Assembly: GCF_003851685.1 (NCBI RefSeq)
Contig: NZ_CP027727.1
Coordinates: 3,472,001 to 3,536,000, forward strand
Length of the DNA: 64,000 nt
Direction: 5' to 3'
From: Pseudomonas sp. R5-89-07
GTDB taxonomy: Bacteria; Pseudomonadota; Gammaproteobacteria; Pseudomonadales; Pseudomonadaceae
Shown here: piece after piece, positions 43,458 to 51,762 of the stretch
Position numbering within the stretch: the stretch's first letter is position 1
Layout: each line of letters opens with the position of its first letter
Program-made: the position numbers and the translations under genes
The notes under the pieces: generated by a model
Database searches by the model: none
Told to the model about the DNA's origin: nothing
What the model saw: only the letters and a program-made list of their open reading frames with translations

Positions 43458-44255
43458 ATGAAGCTACTGCTGATTTACGCCCACCCTGAACCTCGTTCGC
43501 TCAACGGCTCGCTGAGGGATTTCGCGATTGCTCACCTGGAAACCGCAGGCCACCAGGTCGAGGTTTCAGATTTGTACGCTATGCAGTGGAAAGCACCCAT
43601 CGATGTGAACGACGCCCCAGGCTATGACGACAGCAAACCGTTCAACCCGGCGATAGAATCCCAGCGAGTATTCGCCGCCGGCACCCAACCGGCAGACATC
43701 GAGGCGGAGCAGGCCAAACTGCTGTGGGCCGATGCCGTGATCTTTCAATTCCCACTGTGGTGGTTTTCGATGCCTGCGATCCTCAAGGGGTGGGTCGAAC
43801 GCGTCTACGCCTACGGATTTGCCTACGGTGTCGGCGAACACAGCGAACGCCACTGGGGCGATCGCTACGGCGAAGGCCGCATGGAAGGAAAGCGGGCGAT
43901 GCTGGTGGTCACCATGGGCGGCTGGGCGTCGCACTACAGTGGCCGAGGGGTGAACGGTGCGCTGGATGACCTGCTGTTTCCTATCCAGCATGGGGTGCTG
44001 TTCTATCCTGGGTTCACTGTGATGCCGCCCTTCCCCGTCTATAAAACCAGCAAGATGGACGCGGCTCGTTTCGAACAGCTGTCCGCGGCCTATGCTGCGC
44101 GGCTGGATAGCTTGTTCGATGATGAGCCTTTGCCGTTTCGTCGTCAGAATGCCGGGGACTATGAAATTCCGGCATTGACGCTCAAGCCGCATATCGCGCC
44201 CGGCCGTCAGGATCTGGGCATCCACATGGGCGATGGCATACAGTCTGAGGGCTAA
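43458..44255 (+). CDS. NAD(P)H:quinone reductase, NQO1/MdaB-like flavodoxin fold
   Basis: 265 aa from ATG 43458 (GGAG 9 nt upstream). YAHPEPRSLNGSL is the FAD/FMN phosphate loop. FQFPLWWFSMPAILKGWVERV is the diagnostic dimer/active-site segment. GGWASHYSGRGVNG follows. It carries out two-electron reduction of quinones and protects against redox stress. Its end overlaps the convergent DMT gene by 4 nt. Confidence 0.9.
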   Translation: MKLLLIYAHPEPRSLNGSLRDFAIAHLETAGHQVEVSDLYAMQWKAPIDVNDAPGYDDSKPFNPAIESQRVFAAGTQPADIEAEQAKLLWADAVIFQFPLWWFSMPAILKGWVERVYAYGFAYGVGEHSERHWGDRYGEGRMEGKRAMLVVTMGGWASHYSGRGVNGALDDLLFPIQHGVLFYPGFTVMPPFPVYKTSKMDAARFEQLSAAYAARLDSLFDDEPLPFRRQNAGDYEIPALTLKPHIAPGRQDLGIHMGDGIQSEG

Positions 44256-45199
44256 GCGTTCGCCGGCATATGCTGGGGAACACGATGACTGTTCAGGCAC
44301 CAGACGACACCGGTGACCAGCAGCAGGATCGCGGCGAGTTCGTACGAATCGGGGAATCGATGCTCCCATAGAAAACCAAAAACCAGCGCCGCCAGCGTCT
44401 CGATCACCAGCACTTGCCCGCTGAGCGCCAATGGCAGGAGCCTGCTGGCTTGATTCCAGCACGCGCCACCGATAACCGAGGATAAAAGCGCCACGCCGCC
44501 AGCCACCAGGAAAAAGTGCAGCCATTGGGCGCTGCCATGGCTGGCGGCGTGCAAGCCCAAAACCGGCGCCGCCAACAGCAGCGACTGCGCGCCGGTCATC
44601 ACCCCCATCAGCAGTGCCCAGTCATGGGAGGAAACGCTGACTACCTGAACCAGCCGACGAGCGTTGCTCACCGCGAACCAACTCCAGGTCGCCAGTGCGC
44701 CGGTCGCGCATAAAATCCCTGCAATGTTAGTCAGTGTGTCGGGCCTGTCGCCATTGATCAGCGCATGCCAGCTGATCAGCACCACGCCTGCCACGGCACA
44801 GCACAGCGAGGGGACGAGCTTGCTCAGGGAAACGGCGTTGGCATCGTGACGCCCCGCCAACGTGACGAACACCGGGATGAGCCCGACGATAAGCGATGTT
44901 GTGGCAATGCCCACCAGCTGCACACCGGTGCCCACCAGCGCATAGTAAATAAGGTTGCCGACCAGGCTGAGCCAGAACAGTGACTTCCAGTCGGCAATCG
45001 TCAAGTTCGCGCAAACCCGCCGCCAACGCGGCATCAACAAGACCAACGAAATCGCGCCATAACACAGAAACCTGAGGACGGCGAACTGCAGCCCGCTCAA
45101 CCCCGGAGTCAACTGGGGGCCGAGAAAGATCACCCCCCAGCACAGACCCGCGCAAACGCCGTAGACGATGCCCTTGAGCAATGATCGATCAGCAAACAT
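44252..45199 (-). CDS. DMT-superfamily transporter (EamA)
   Basis: 315 aa with ten hydrophobic segments in two EamA repeats (about residues 8-142 and 155-300). It probably exports small metabolites. The AraC-family gene 79 bp upstream on the same strand is likely its regulator. Confidence 0.87.
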   Translation of the reverse strand: MFADRSLLKGIVYGVCAGLCWGVIFLGPQLTPGLSGLQFAVLRFLCYGAISLVLLMPRWRRVCANLTIADWKSLFWLSLVGNLIYYALVGTGVQLVGIATTSLIVGLIPVFVTLAGRHDANAVSLSKLVPSLCCAVAGVVLISWHALINGDRPDTLTNIAGILCATGALATWSWFAVSNARRLVQVVSVSSHDWALLMGVMTGAQSLLLAAPVLGLHAASHGSAQWLHFFLVAGGVALLSSVIGGACWNQASRLLPLALSGQVLVIETLAALVFGFLWEHRFPDSYELAAILLLVTGVVWCLNSHRVPQHMPANA

Positions 45200-45278
45200 T
45201 CATCCGCACTCCCAAAGCGTAATGGAGGGAGTCTGCAGCAGCGGATTCGGGGAATATTGTCGGTAAACGCGGGATTTT

Positions 45279-46007
45279 TTACCCAGACTGTTTTTGCGTT
45301 TTGCGATAAGCCGCCGGGCTTGTGGCGCTGACCCGTTGCATGGCTCGGGTCAGCGAGGCCTGGTCGGAAAAACCGGCGCGCAAGGCGATTTCGCAGATCG
45401 GCAATGAGGTTGCGCGCAGCCATCGCTGAGCTTCCTGGATGCGCACATCGGTCAACCAGGCTTGCGGGCTCATGTCGAACGCCTGGCGGAAGCGCTGGTG
45501 CAGTTGGCTCATGCTGATGCTTGCGACTTGAGCCATGACGTCGTTGCTCCAGTTCGCCCCCGGATTTGCCCGAAGACGGGCAATCAACTGCTCGAACGGG
45601 TCGCAAGAACGCGGGGCATCCGGGCTAAGGGATGACAACATCAATGGGCCCAGCTGTGAAGCCGTGATGGACAGTTGTGCATTGCCTACCAACTCGGCGA
45701 ACTCGATCAGCCGGCGTGTCGCCGGGGGAATGGGAACATATATCTGCCGAGCAAGGCGCTCGATCTGAAGCGTCTCCCACGCCGTTGGCGCGCAGTCCAG
45801 AACCAGAAAGCGGCTATCGGCACTGGTGTGCTGCGAATGTACCGCGCCAGGCGTCACCAGGGCTGCCACTGACGGATCGATGCACCCTCCGCGGCCGCCT
45901 ACGTCGATTTCCATGCGGCCATGGATCGGCAATACCAACTGAGTGTGGTCATGGTGATGGTTGTGGTTTTCGCGCTCGTAGCTGCGCACTTCAAGACTCA
46001 GAAACAT
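45279..46007 (-). CDS. AraC-family regulator
   Basis: 242 aa. A short cupin sensor with a histidine cluster (HNHHHDHTQLVLPIHG, residues 15-30) is followed by a C-terminal double HTH with ASISMSQLHQRFRQAF and IALRAGFSDQASLTRAM. The His cluster fits a metal-containing cupin. Likely controls the downstream DMT transporter gene. Confidence 0.87.
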   Translation of the reverse strand: MFLSLEVRSYERENHNHHHDHTQLVLPIHGRMEIDVGGRGGCIDPSVAALVTPGAVHSQHTSADSRFLVLDCAPTAWETLQIERLARQIYVPIPPATRRLIEFAELVGNAQLSITASQLGPLMLSSLSPDAPRSCDPFEQLIARLRANPGANWSNDVMAQVASISMSQLHQRFRQAFDMSPQAWLTDVRIQEAQRWLRATSLPICEIALRAGFSDQASLTRAMQRVSATSPAAYRKTQKQSG

Positions 46008-46120
46008 GATGCACCATTGGCCCGATCCGGTGAGATTGACGCCCTACAGCGCCTGCGCGCACCTGTACTCGCTCAGGATTGGCGCGCGGATTCTAGCATC
46101 GGCTCACTTGACTGTGACAT

Positions 46121-46351
46121 TCAAGACCAGATCGCCGTTTCTGTATTGATCTCAGCTACGGAAGTGGCATTGAACTGCCGCTGGCGGTGCAGGTCATCCC
46201 GCATCTTCGAGAACTCGAAGCGCTTGGTCTCCAGTTCCTTCAGAACCAGACTCGATATTGTGTAAGTACCGCAGTCGGAGCAGTCAACGAGCTTAGTACT
46301 CTGCCCCTCATCGGACTGCTTCGCTTCAAGCCCGCACAGATAGCAATTCAT
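46121..46351 (-). CDS. Small zinc-ribbon protein, 76 aa
   Basis: GGAGGT precedes ATG 46351. CYLC near residue 3 and CSDC near 24 make a Cys4 zinc ribbon, followed by a charged helix (ELETKRFEFSKMRDDLHRQRQ). No known family recognised. The low-GC, TTG-poor codon use differs slightly from its neighbours. It may be the N-terminal part of a once larger protein. Confidence 0.6.
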   Translation of the reverse strand: MNCYLCGLEAKQSDEGQSTKLVDCSDCGTYTISSLVLKELETKRFEFSKMRDDLHRQRQFNATSVAEINTETAIWS

Positions 46352-46626
46352 GTCTGACCTCCTGTTGGTTGATGCACAGGAGATCGCCCCGTGGCCGCAG
46401 AAGTTTCAATTTCCTGGCAGCGCCATCGCCTGGAAAAACTTCCTGGCACCCTCAGCGGCAAAGGCAAGGCCTTCTTGGCGCGCTGCCGAGGCGTCAAACA
46501 GAGTGGCGCTTGGACTTGGGATAGCTAAGTTTCCGGTACTGGATAACTTGATGAATCAAAACCTGGGGAAATAACCAGGCTTGCCAAGAGCCGCCCCTAG
46601 CCACAGGCGAACCTCAGTCAATAAAA

Positions 46627-46648
46627 AACCCGGCCCTGTGGCCGGGTT
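46627..46648 (-). terminator. Rho-independent terminator of the 71-aa gene
   Basis: AACCCGGCC, CTGT, GGCCGGGTT; on the minus strand the hairpin is followed by a T-run. The rest of the 46352-46676 gap holds no convincing gene; the plus-strand frame there has atypical composition. Confidence 0.85.
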
Positions 46649-46676
46649 GTTGACGGACTGTGCACCCGCTTGTCAT

Positions 46677-46892
46677 TTACTTCGAACCACTGTTCTCGCG
46701 TTCAGTTTGAGCATCCTGATCAGACCCAGGGTTGCCCGGCGGCGGGTTCCAGTCCACCGGGCGCTCGCCCATTGCCTGCTTGGGCTCGGATTTGGTTTGG
46801 TCAAGACCTGAGTCATGACCTTCACCGGCATCAGGCACTTCTTTTTTGGGTCCTGGGTATGGCGCTGCCGGACCATTATTATCATCGACCAT
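46677..46892 (-). CDS. Small proline-rich, probably disordered protein
   Basis: 71 aa from ATG 46892 with GAGGAGGT upstream. The sequence is hydrophilic and rich in Pro, Gly, Asp and Glu (GPAAPYPGPKKEVPD, NPPPGNPGSDQD), without hydrophobic segments. The strong ribosome-binding site and terminator indicate an expressed gene. No function recognised; similar small proteins are often stress-induced, which is only a guess. Confidence 0.65.
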   Translation of the reverse strand: MVDDNNGPAAPYPGPKKEVPDAGEGHDSGLDQTKSEPKQAMGERPVDWNPPPGNPGSDQDAQTERENSGSK

Positions 46893-47053
46893 AACTACCT
46901 CCTCTCTGTAGCGCAGGGTTGCGCATAGGTATGAGAGGTGCGGTGTAGAGAGAACGTGCAGGCGCATCGACGAGCGGGCGAAAGAATGCGCACGATGGCA
47001 AAGCGTTGCATATTCATGCTGCCCCACGCCTGGTCAGGGCCCGGGCCGGCGAC

Positions 47054-47272
47054 CTAAAGTCCCCATGCATCGTCTACACCGACCCCGCCCACTCGAAGTT
47101 CTCGCACGCCCGCTTGCGCCCAGAACCGAATAACCGCGCCCTTCCCGCCCGTAATCACCTGGACATGCTGGATCAAGTCAGCCTGGCAGTCGGCGCGCAT
47201 CACCGGTTTATAGCCGTGAGCCTTATACAGCACCCAGCCGCCGTCCTCGGATTCGACACGGAAAACATCCAT
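47054..47272 (-). CDS. DUF2188-like small protein, 72 aa
   Basis: Starts at ATG 47272 after a GGGGG stretch. A central beta-strand plus helix pattern (GGWVLYKAHG, then a helix, then GGKGAVIRFWAQAG) resembles DUF2188. It follows the flavoprotein gene on the same strand with a 106-bp gap. Function unknown. Confidence 0.55.
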   Translation of the reverse strand: MDVFRVESEDGGWVLYKAHGYKPVMRADCQADLIQHVQVITGGKGAVIRFWAQAGVRELRVGGVGVDDAWGL

Positions 47273-47378
47273 TGAAAAGCCCCCTGCAGTTTCTCGATTG
47301 AGACCCGCGACCTGCTCCATGTTTGAAGCATCCGCTAATCGGCGGCGCCAGATTATTCCCGGCAGGGCTGGAGCAGGC

Positions 47379-48383
47379 TCAAGCCCTATCCGAAGCGGTG
47401 CTGCTATCCCGTGCACGATCCCACAAGCGCACTTGCAGACTGTTGTGCACGGCGGTCGCGCAGATGGCCGCCTGGCCTGTGGCGACGCTGATCTGCTTGA
47501 GCGAATCCACCACATCACCGACCGCGTAGAGCCCATTGATGGAGGTGCGTTGGTGGGCATCAACGCACAAGGCCCCCTGCTTGTTAACCCGCGCACCCAA
47601 CTGCGTCGCCAGCTCGGAACAGAACCGTGACCCGAGTGACGGATAGACAATGTCAAAGCAAAGCGCCTCACCTTTGCAGGTGCGCACCCGGACTTTTTGA
47701 TCGATGACCTCGATGCGCTCGACGCGGTCGCCGATCAGACGTATGCCCGCGTGCCGCGCCAGCTCCACCGCTTCTTCGCAGGCCTGGGTATCACCATGCA
47801 CCAGCACCGTCACACGGTCAGTGAAATTGCGAAGGAACAGCCCGTGGTTGATCGCGCAATGCGCTTCGCCGTACACCGCAACGTTGTCACCGTTAACCTC
47901 ATAACCGTCACAGATCGCGCACAGCCGAATGACCGATTGCGCGACCGCATCATAGGGGCGCGCCATCTGCGGCAGCGTATCCACGATACCGGTCGCCAGC
48001 ACCACCCGACGCGCGCTCAGCGTTCGACCGTTGAGTCGCGCCTCAAACCCCATACGATTGCAGGACAGGTTTTCCACCCGCCCGGCCTCGATGATCGCCC
48101 CGTAACGCAGCGCCTGCTCGCATAGACGCTCGAGCAGGTCCTTGCCGGCGATGCCGGGCGGGAAGCCTGGGTAGTTATGGGAAAGCGGGATCAGGCTCGC
48201 GCGGCTGGGCCCACCGTTGGCCACCAGTACACGCCGGTGGAAGCGGCTCAGGTAAACCGCAGTGGTCAGCCCTGCCGGGCCTGCTCCGATCACCAGACAA
48301 TCGAAGTCCACCTGTCCCGCATCGGTCGAGGCCGATTCCGGTTGATCAAAAAGCTCCTCGTATTCACCCTGCGCGCCAGCCAT
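47379..48383 (-). CDS. Thioredoxin reductase-like FAD/NAD(P) oxidoreductase
   Basis: 334 aa from ATG 48383 (GGAGG 8 nt upstream; a GTG one codon earlier is less well placed). FAD motif VIGAGPAGLTTAVYL near residue 32. Redox pair CAIC (TrxB has CATC) near 152. The final FAD-binding segment is LYAVGDVVDSLKQISVATGQAAICA. An N-terminal acidic extension of about 25 residues is unusual. Probably reduces a disulfide or acts as a TrxR-like partner; no thioredoxin gene is adjacent. Confidence 0.85.
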   Translation of the reverse strand: MAGAQGEYEELFDQPESASTDAGQVDFDCLVIGAGPAGLTTAVYLSRFHRRVLVANGGPSRASLIPLSHNYPGFPPGIAGKDLLERLCEQALRYGAIIEAGRVENLSCNRMGFEARLNGRTLSARRVVLATGIVDTLPQMARPYDAVAQSVIRLCAICDGYEVNGDNVAVYGEAHCAINHGLFLRNFTDRVTVLVHGDTQACEEAVELARHAGIRLIGDRVERIEVIDQKVRVRTCKGEALCFDIVYPSLGSRFCSELATQLGARVNKQGALCVDAHQRTSINGLYAVGDVVDSLKQISVATGQAAICATAVHNSLQVRLWDRARDSSTASDRA

Positions 48384-48575
48384 CACTCTTTCCTCCCCAT
48401 AAGCCTTGCTAGTAATGACTGGTGTGGATCAGCAAAGGTTTTTTGGCGCGATAAACGGCGGTTCACGGCTTATGTTCCGTTCGTCTGCCCTGCTCGTCGG
48501 GCCTGTGAACCAAGGGCTGGGGGCACCTTTCGAAACTGGACAACCCATTTTGAGAACCCGCTCAGGAGCAGCGCC

Positions 48576-49556
48576 ATGGACGCATCCCGCCGGATCACCT
48601 ACAGCCAGTTCCCTCCCATCGAGGACCCGAGGCGCAGCGGCATGCTGCCCGTGGATGAACTGCATACCTTGTACTGGGAAGAAAGCGGCAACCCCGACGG
48701 CGTGCCGGTTATCTACCTGCATGGCGGCCCCGGTGAGGGCGCACCACCGAGCGTGCGGCAGTTCTGGGACCCCGATCATTACCGAATCGTGCTCTTTGAC
48801 CAGCGCGGCGCCCTGCGCTCGACGCCGCTCGCGGCGCTGCACAACAACACGACCCAAGCGCTGGTCGGCGACATCGAGACGCTGCGTGAACACTTGGGCA
48901 TCGAGCGTTGGCTGGTCACAGGCGGGTCATGGGGAACGACCCTCGCGCTGGCCTATGGCGAAGCGAACCCGCAGCGCTGCCTGGGTTTCATCCTGCGTGG
49001 CGTGTTCCTCGGCACACGTGACGAGATCGACTGGTTCATCCACGGCATGCGGCGCTTCTTTCCCAGGGCACATGAGGACTTCGTCAACCTCATTCCCGAA
49101 GCCGAACGCGCCGACCTGCTGCAGGCCTACCTGAACCGCATGACCGGGGAAGACGAGTCGATCCGCATGGAGGCCATTCGCGGCTGGATCCGCTATTCGG
49201 CGAGTTGCTCGTTGCTGCGCCATGACCCGAAAGGCGTTGAGGAGCAGGCGGCGGACGACGAGACCAGCATCGGCATGGCGACACTGGATGCGTGGTATTT
49301 TCTCAACCATCTGTTCCTTGAAGAAGATCAGCTAATTCGCGACATCGCGGCGATCCGCCATCTACCCTGCACGCTCGTTCAGGGTGGCCACGATATGATT
49401 GCAACGCCCAACTCCGCTTATCGCTTACATAAAGCATGGCCGGGCTCGGTGCTGAAACTGGTGCCGGATGCGGGCCATTCACCTTCGGAGCCGGGCATCT
49501 TGAGCACGCTGATCGAAGCTACCGAAAAATTCAAGGTTGCAGGGCGTTTTGACTGA
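48576..49556 (+). CDS. pip: Prolyl iminopeptidase-like alpha/beta hydrolase
   Basis: 326 aa from ATG 48576 (AGGAG upstream). The oxyanion loop HGGPG, nucleophile elbow GGSWGTTLALAY and late Asp/His (GGHDMIA, DAGHSPSEP) match proline iminopeptidases, which release N-terminal proline from peptides. It deviates at HGGPGEGAPPSV (usually GGG) and DQRGALRSTP (usually DQRGCGRSTP), so it is a diverged paralogue with possibly altered specificity. No partner gene is apparent. Confidence 0.8.
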   Translation: MDASRRITYSQFPPIEDPRRSGMLPVDELHTLYWEESGNPDGVPVIYLHGGPGEGAPPSVRQFWDPDHYRIVLFDQRGALRSTPLAALHNNTTQALVGDIETLREHLGIERWLVTGGSWGTTLALAYGEANPQRCLGFILRGVFLGTRDEIDWFIHGMRRFFPRAHEDFVNLIPEAERADLLQAYLNRMTGEDESIRMEAIRGWIRYSASCSLLRHDPKGVEEQAADDETSIGMATLDAWYFLNHLFLEEDQLIRDIAAIRHLPCTLVQGGHDMIATPNSAYRLHKAWPGSVLKLVPDAGHSPSEPGILSTLIEATEKFKVAGRFD

Positions 49557-49937
49557 CACTGAACAAGGCGCGTAGGGGCCGTATTTTTTAGGGCCCTTAC
49601 ATCACTTGACGCTAGGCTAACTGAACAACGCCACCGGGAGCGGGCATTAGATTAATTAACATGCCGCTAATACTTATGGGTTTGCGGTGGAATTGGGGGA
49701 CAAGCCTTTGCTTATCGGACTTCAGCCTATCGGTCTCACAATGCGTAAACACATGGTGGATGGCATAGTTTGACGTACCAATTGTCCCGTTTTTTCATGA
49801 AGGTTTTTCATATAGGTGTCACAACCCACTGCTACGCTGCCTGTGTCAGAGGGCAGGATCGCCCACTTGGGCGCTATTAAACGGCTCACTGGACGCCAGG
49901 GAACATTCTGAGGACAGAATGATGGGCGGTGCTGATG

Positions 49938-49960
49938 CAGTGATCTCTGATAAATCACTG
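49938..49960. promoter_or_regulatory. Dyad just upstream of the carbamoyltransferase gene
   Basis: CAGTGAT, 9-nt spacer, ATCACTG. It ends 24 bp before the ATG and 14 bp before the GGAG site. It could be an operator or a leader hairpin. The rest of the 427-bp gap (49557-49983) is AT-rich; TTGACG near 49767 is a possible -35 box but no good -10 box follows. Confidence 0.4.
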
Positions 49961-49983
49961 AATTGCAAAAACATGGAGTTGTT

Positions 49984-51699
49984 ATGATCGTTTTAGGAAT
50001 TACTAACAATGATTTATCAGGTGCCTGCCTGGTCCGCGACGACCGAATTCTCTCAGCGGTAAGTGAAGAACGTTTCACCCGTATCAAGGATGACAAAGTC
50101 TGGCCTGCGCAATCTATTTCGTTTGTACTGGCTGAGGCGGGTATGAGTTTAGAGGACGTAGACTATGTAGCCTATGGTTGGAACGCAGGATTCACTGCTG
50201 AAAAGCATTTACCCTTATATTTCGATCGTATTGTAGATGAAGTTAATAACAACCCTGATGGGCTACCACTTTTCCGACAACGCATTGTTGACGAAATATC
50301 CAATGATAAAGAAAAAAGAGCTGAGTTCGATAAGTTTATCTCAGACAATGCGCTGTCCGCCTATTATATAGATCACCATGAATGTCACGCATTGGGTGCT
50401 TATGTATGCTCCCCATTCGATGAAGCTTTAACCTTGACATGTGATGGGCGAGGTGACTTCCAATCGCTGACGCTGACACATTACACACCCAACGAAACCA
50501 CGATATTACAGCGTGAAACAAGCATCGACAGTCTGGGGTACTTCTACGGACGTATCACCCATCTGATGGGTTACAAACCTAACCGCCATGAAGGCAAGAT
50601 CACAGGCTTGGCTGCATTTGGCGATCCCGAAAAACTGCTGCCCGTCATGCAACAAATGATTAATGTCGAGGGTGGGCGCATCAGGGCCAAATGCGGGGAT
50701 CTCTTCCTGCCTTCGTATAATGGTTACAGCGACACGCTAAAAACGTTACTGGCAAATGAAAAGCCGGAAGATATTGCAGCCGCCGTTCAACGCCATGTTG
50801 AAGACATGCTTGTTACAATCGTCACTTACCATTTAGGAAGGCTAGGGAGTCGTAATCTTTGCTTAGCGGGTGGTGTGTTTGGCAACGTAAAGCTTAACCA
50901 GCGTTTACGAGAAATCCCTAATGTGAATAACGTCTATGTGCTTCCATGCATGGGAGACGGCGGTCTGGCACTGGCCGCTGCAGTGGGCGCGGCTTACCTG
51001 GAAAACGGCACTCGATTCAAGAACCCGGCGATGACGCTGGGCCCGGCCGCACGTAGTGTTTCGCAAAACATAAACCTCATAAATCGCGACTACCCTGAGC
51101 TGGGCTATCACAACCCCACTAACATCATTGAGACGCTCGTAGACGCTTTGATGCAAAACCAAGTGCTGGGAATGTTCAAAGGAAAAATGGAGTTTGGCCC
51201 GAGGTCGCTATGCAACAGGAGCATCGTTTACCATGCCAAAGATGCTGATGTGAACGACTGGCTCAACAAACGTATGCACCGAACCGAGTTCATGCCATTT
51301 GGCCCGGTGACCGCTATCGAACAGGCCGCCGAATGCTACATTGACTGGACCGAAGAGCATATTGCCGCAGACACCATGACGATGACCTATGATTGCCATC
51401 CACAGTTTATCGAGGCCAGCCCCGCCGTTGTGCATGTTGACGGTACTGCCAGACCACAGGTAATTCGTCCTGAGGCAGACGGGTTTATGCACAAGCTTCT
51501 AACTGCCTGGCACGCTCGAACAGGGCAGTCAGCGTTAATAAACACCTCCTTCAATCGTCATGAAGAGCCGATTGTATGCACTTCACAAGATGCCCTGGCT
51601 GCGCTTAAAGAAGGCATGGTCGACTTGGTAGTCATGAGCGAGTCGTTAATCATCTGGCGTAAAAACAAGAACAGTTTCGCCTTGCAGCGTTTTGAGTAA
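49984..51699 (+). CDS. NodU/CmcH-family O-carbamoyltransferase
   Basis: 571 aa from ATG 49984 (GGAG 6 nt upstream). The N-terminal Kae1-like domain has the metal-binding HHECH near residue 127 and CDGRGD near 155. The carbamoyl-adenylate part has GGVFGNVKLNQ, GDGGLALAAA and the C-terminal hallmarks FGPRSLCNRSI and INTSFNRHEEPI. The enzyme transfers carbamoyl from carbamoyl phosphate and ATP to a hydroxyl of a small molecule or sugar. The DNA is AT-rich (24 of 60 G+C in bases 50221-50280) and uses TTA leucine codons, unlike its neighbours. It is the first gene of a four-gene insert. Confidence 0.9.
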   Translation: MIVLGITNNDLSGACLVRDDRILSAVSEERFTRIKDDKVWPAQSISFVLAEAGMSLEDVDYVAYGWNAGFTAEKHLPLYFDRIVDEVNNNPDGLPLFRQRIVDEISNDKEKRAEFDKFISDNALSAYYIDHHECHALGAYVCSPFDEALTLTCDGRGDFQSLTLTHYTPNETTILQRETSIDSLGYFYGRITHLMGYKPNRHEGKITGLAAFGDPEKLLPVMQQMINVEGGRIRAKCGDLFLPSYNGYSDTLKTLLANEKPEDIAAAVQRHVEDMLVTIVTYHLGRLGSRNLCLAGGVFGNVKLNQRLREIPNVNNVYVLPCMGDGGLALAAAVGAAYLENGTRFKNPAMTLGPAARSVSQNINLINRDYPELGYHNPTNIIETLVDALMQNQVLGMFKGKMEFGPRSLCNRSIVYHAKDADVNDWLNKRMHRTEFMPFGPVTAIEQAAECYIDWTEEHIAADTMTMTYDCHPQFIEASPAVVHVDGTARPQVIRPEADGFMHKLLTAWHARTGQSALINTSFNRHEEPIVCTSQDALAALKEGMVDLVVMSESLIIWRKNKNSFALQRFE

Positions 51700-51712
51700 A
51701 ACCGACGCGCCT

Positions 51713-51739
51713 AGGGGCTTTCCAAGCCCCTTTTTTTTT
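51713..51739 (+). terminator. Rho-independent terminator or attenuator after the carbamoyltransferase gene
   Basis: AGGGGCTT, TCC, AAGCCCCT followed by nine T. It lies 13 bp after the carbamoyltransferase stop and 24 bp before the transporter start, so it separates the first gene from the other three or sets their ratio. Confidence 0.85.
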
Positions 51740-51762
51740 CAAATGGGTAATCAACTGTTTTT

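Noticed and set aside
46350..46574. Plus-strand 74-codon frame between the zinc-ribbon and proline-rich genes
   Set aside because: It begins inside the divergent ribosome-binding region, has no Shine-Dalgarno site and shows unremarkable composition.
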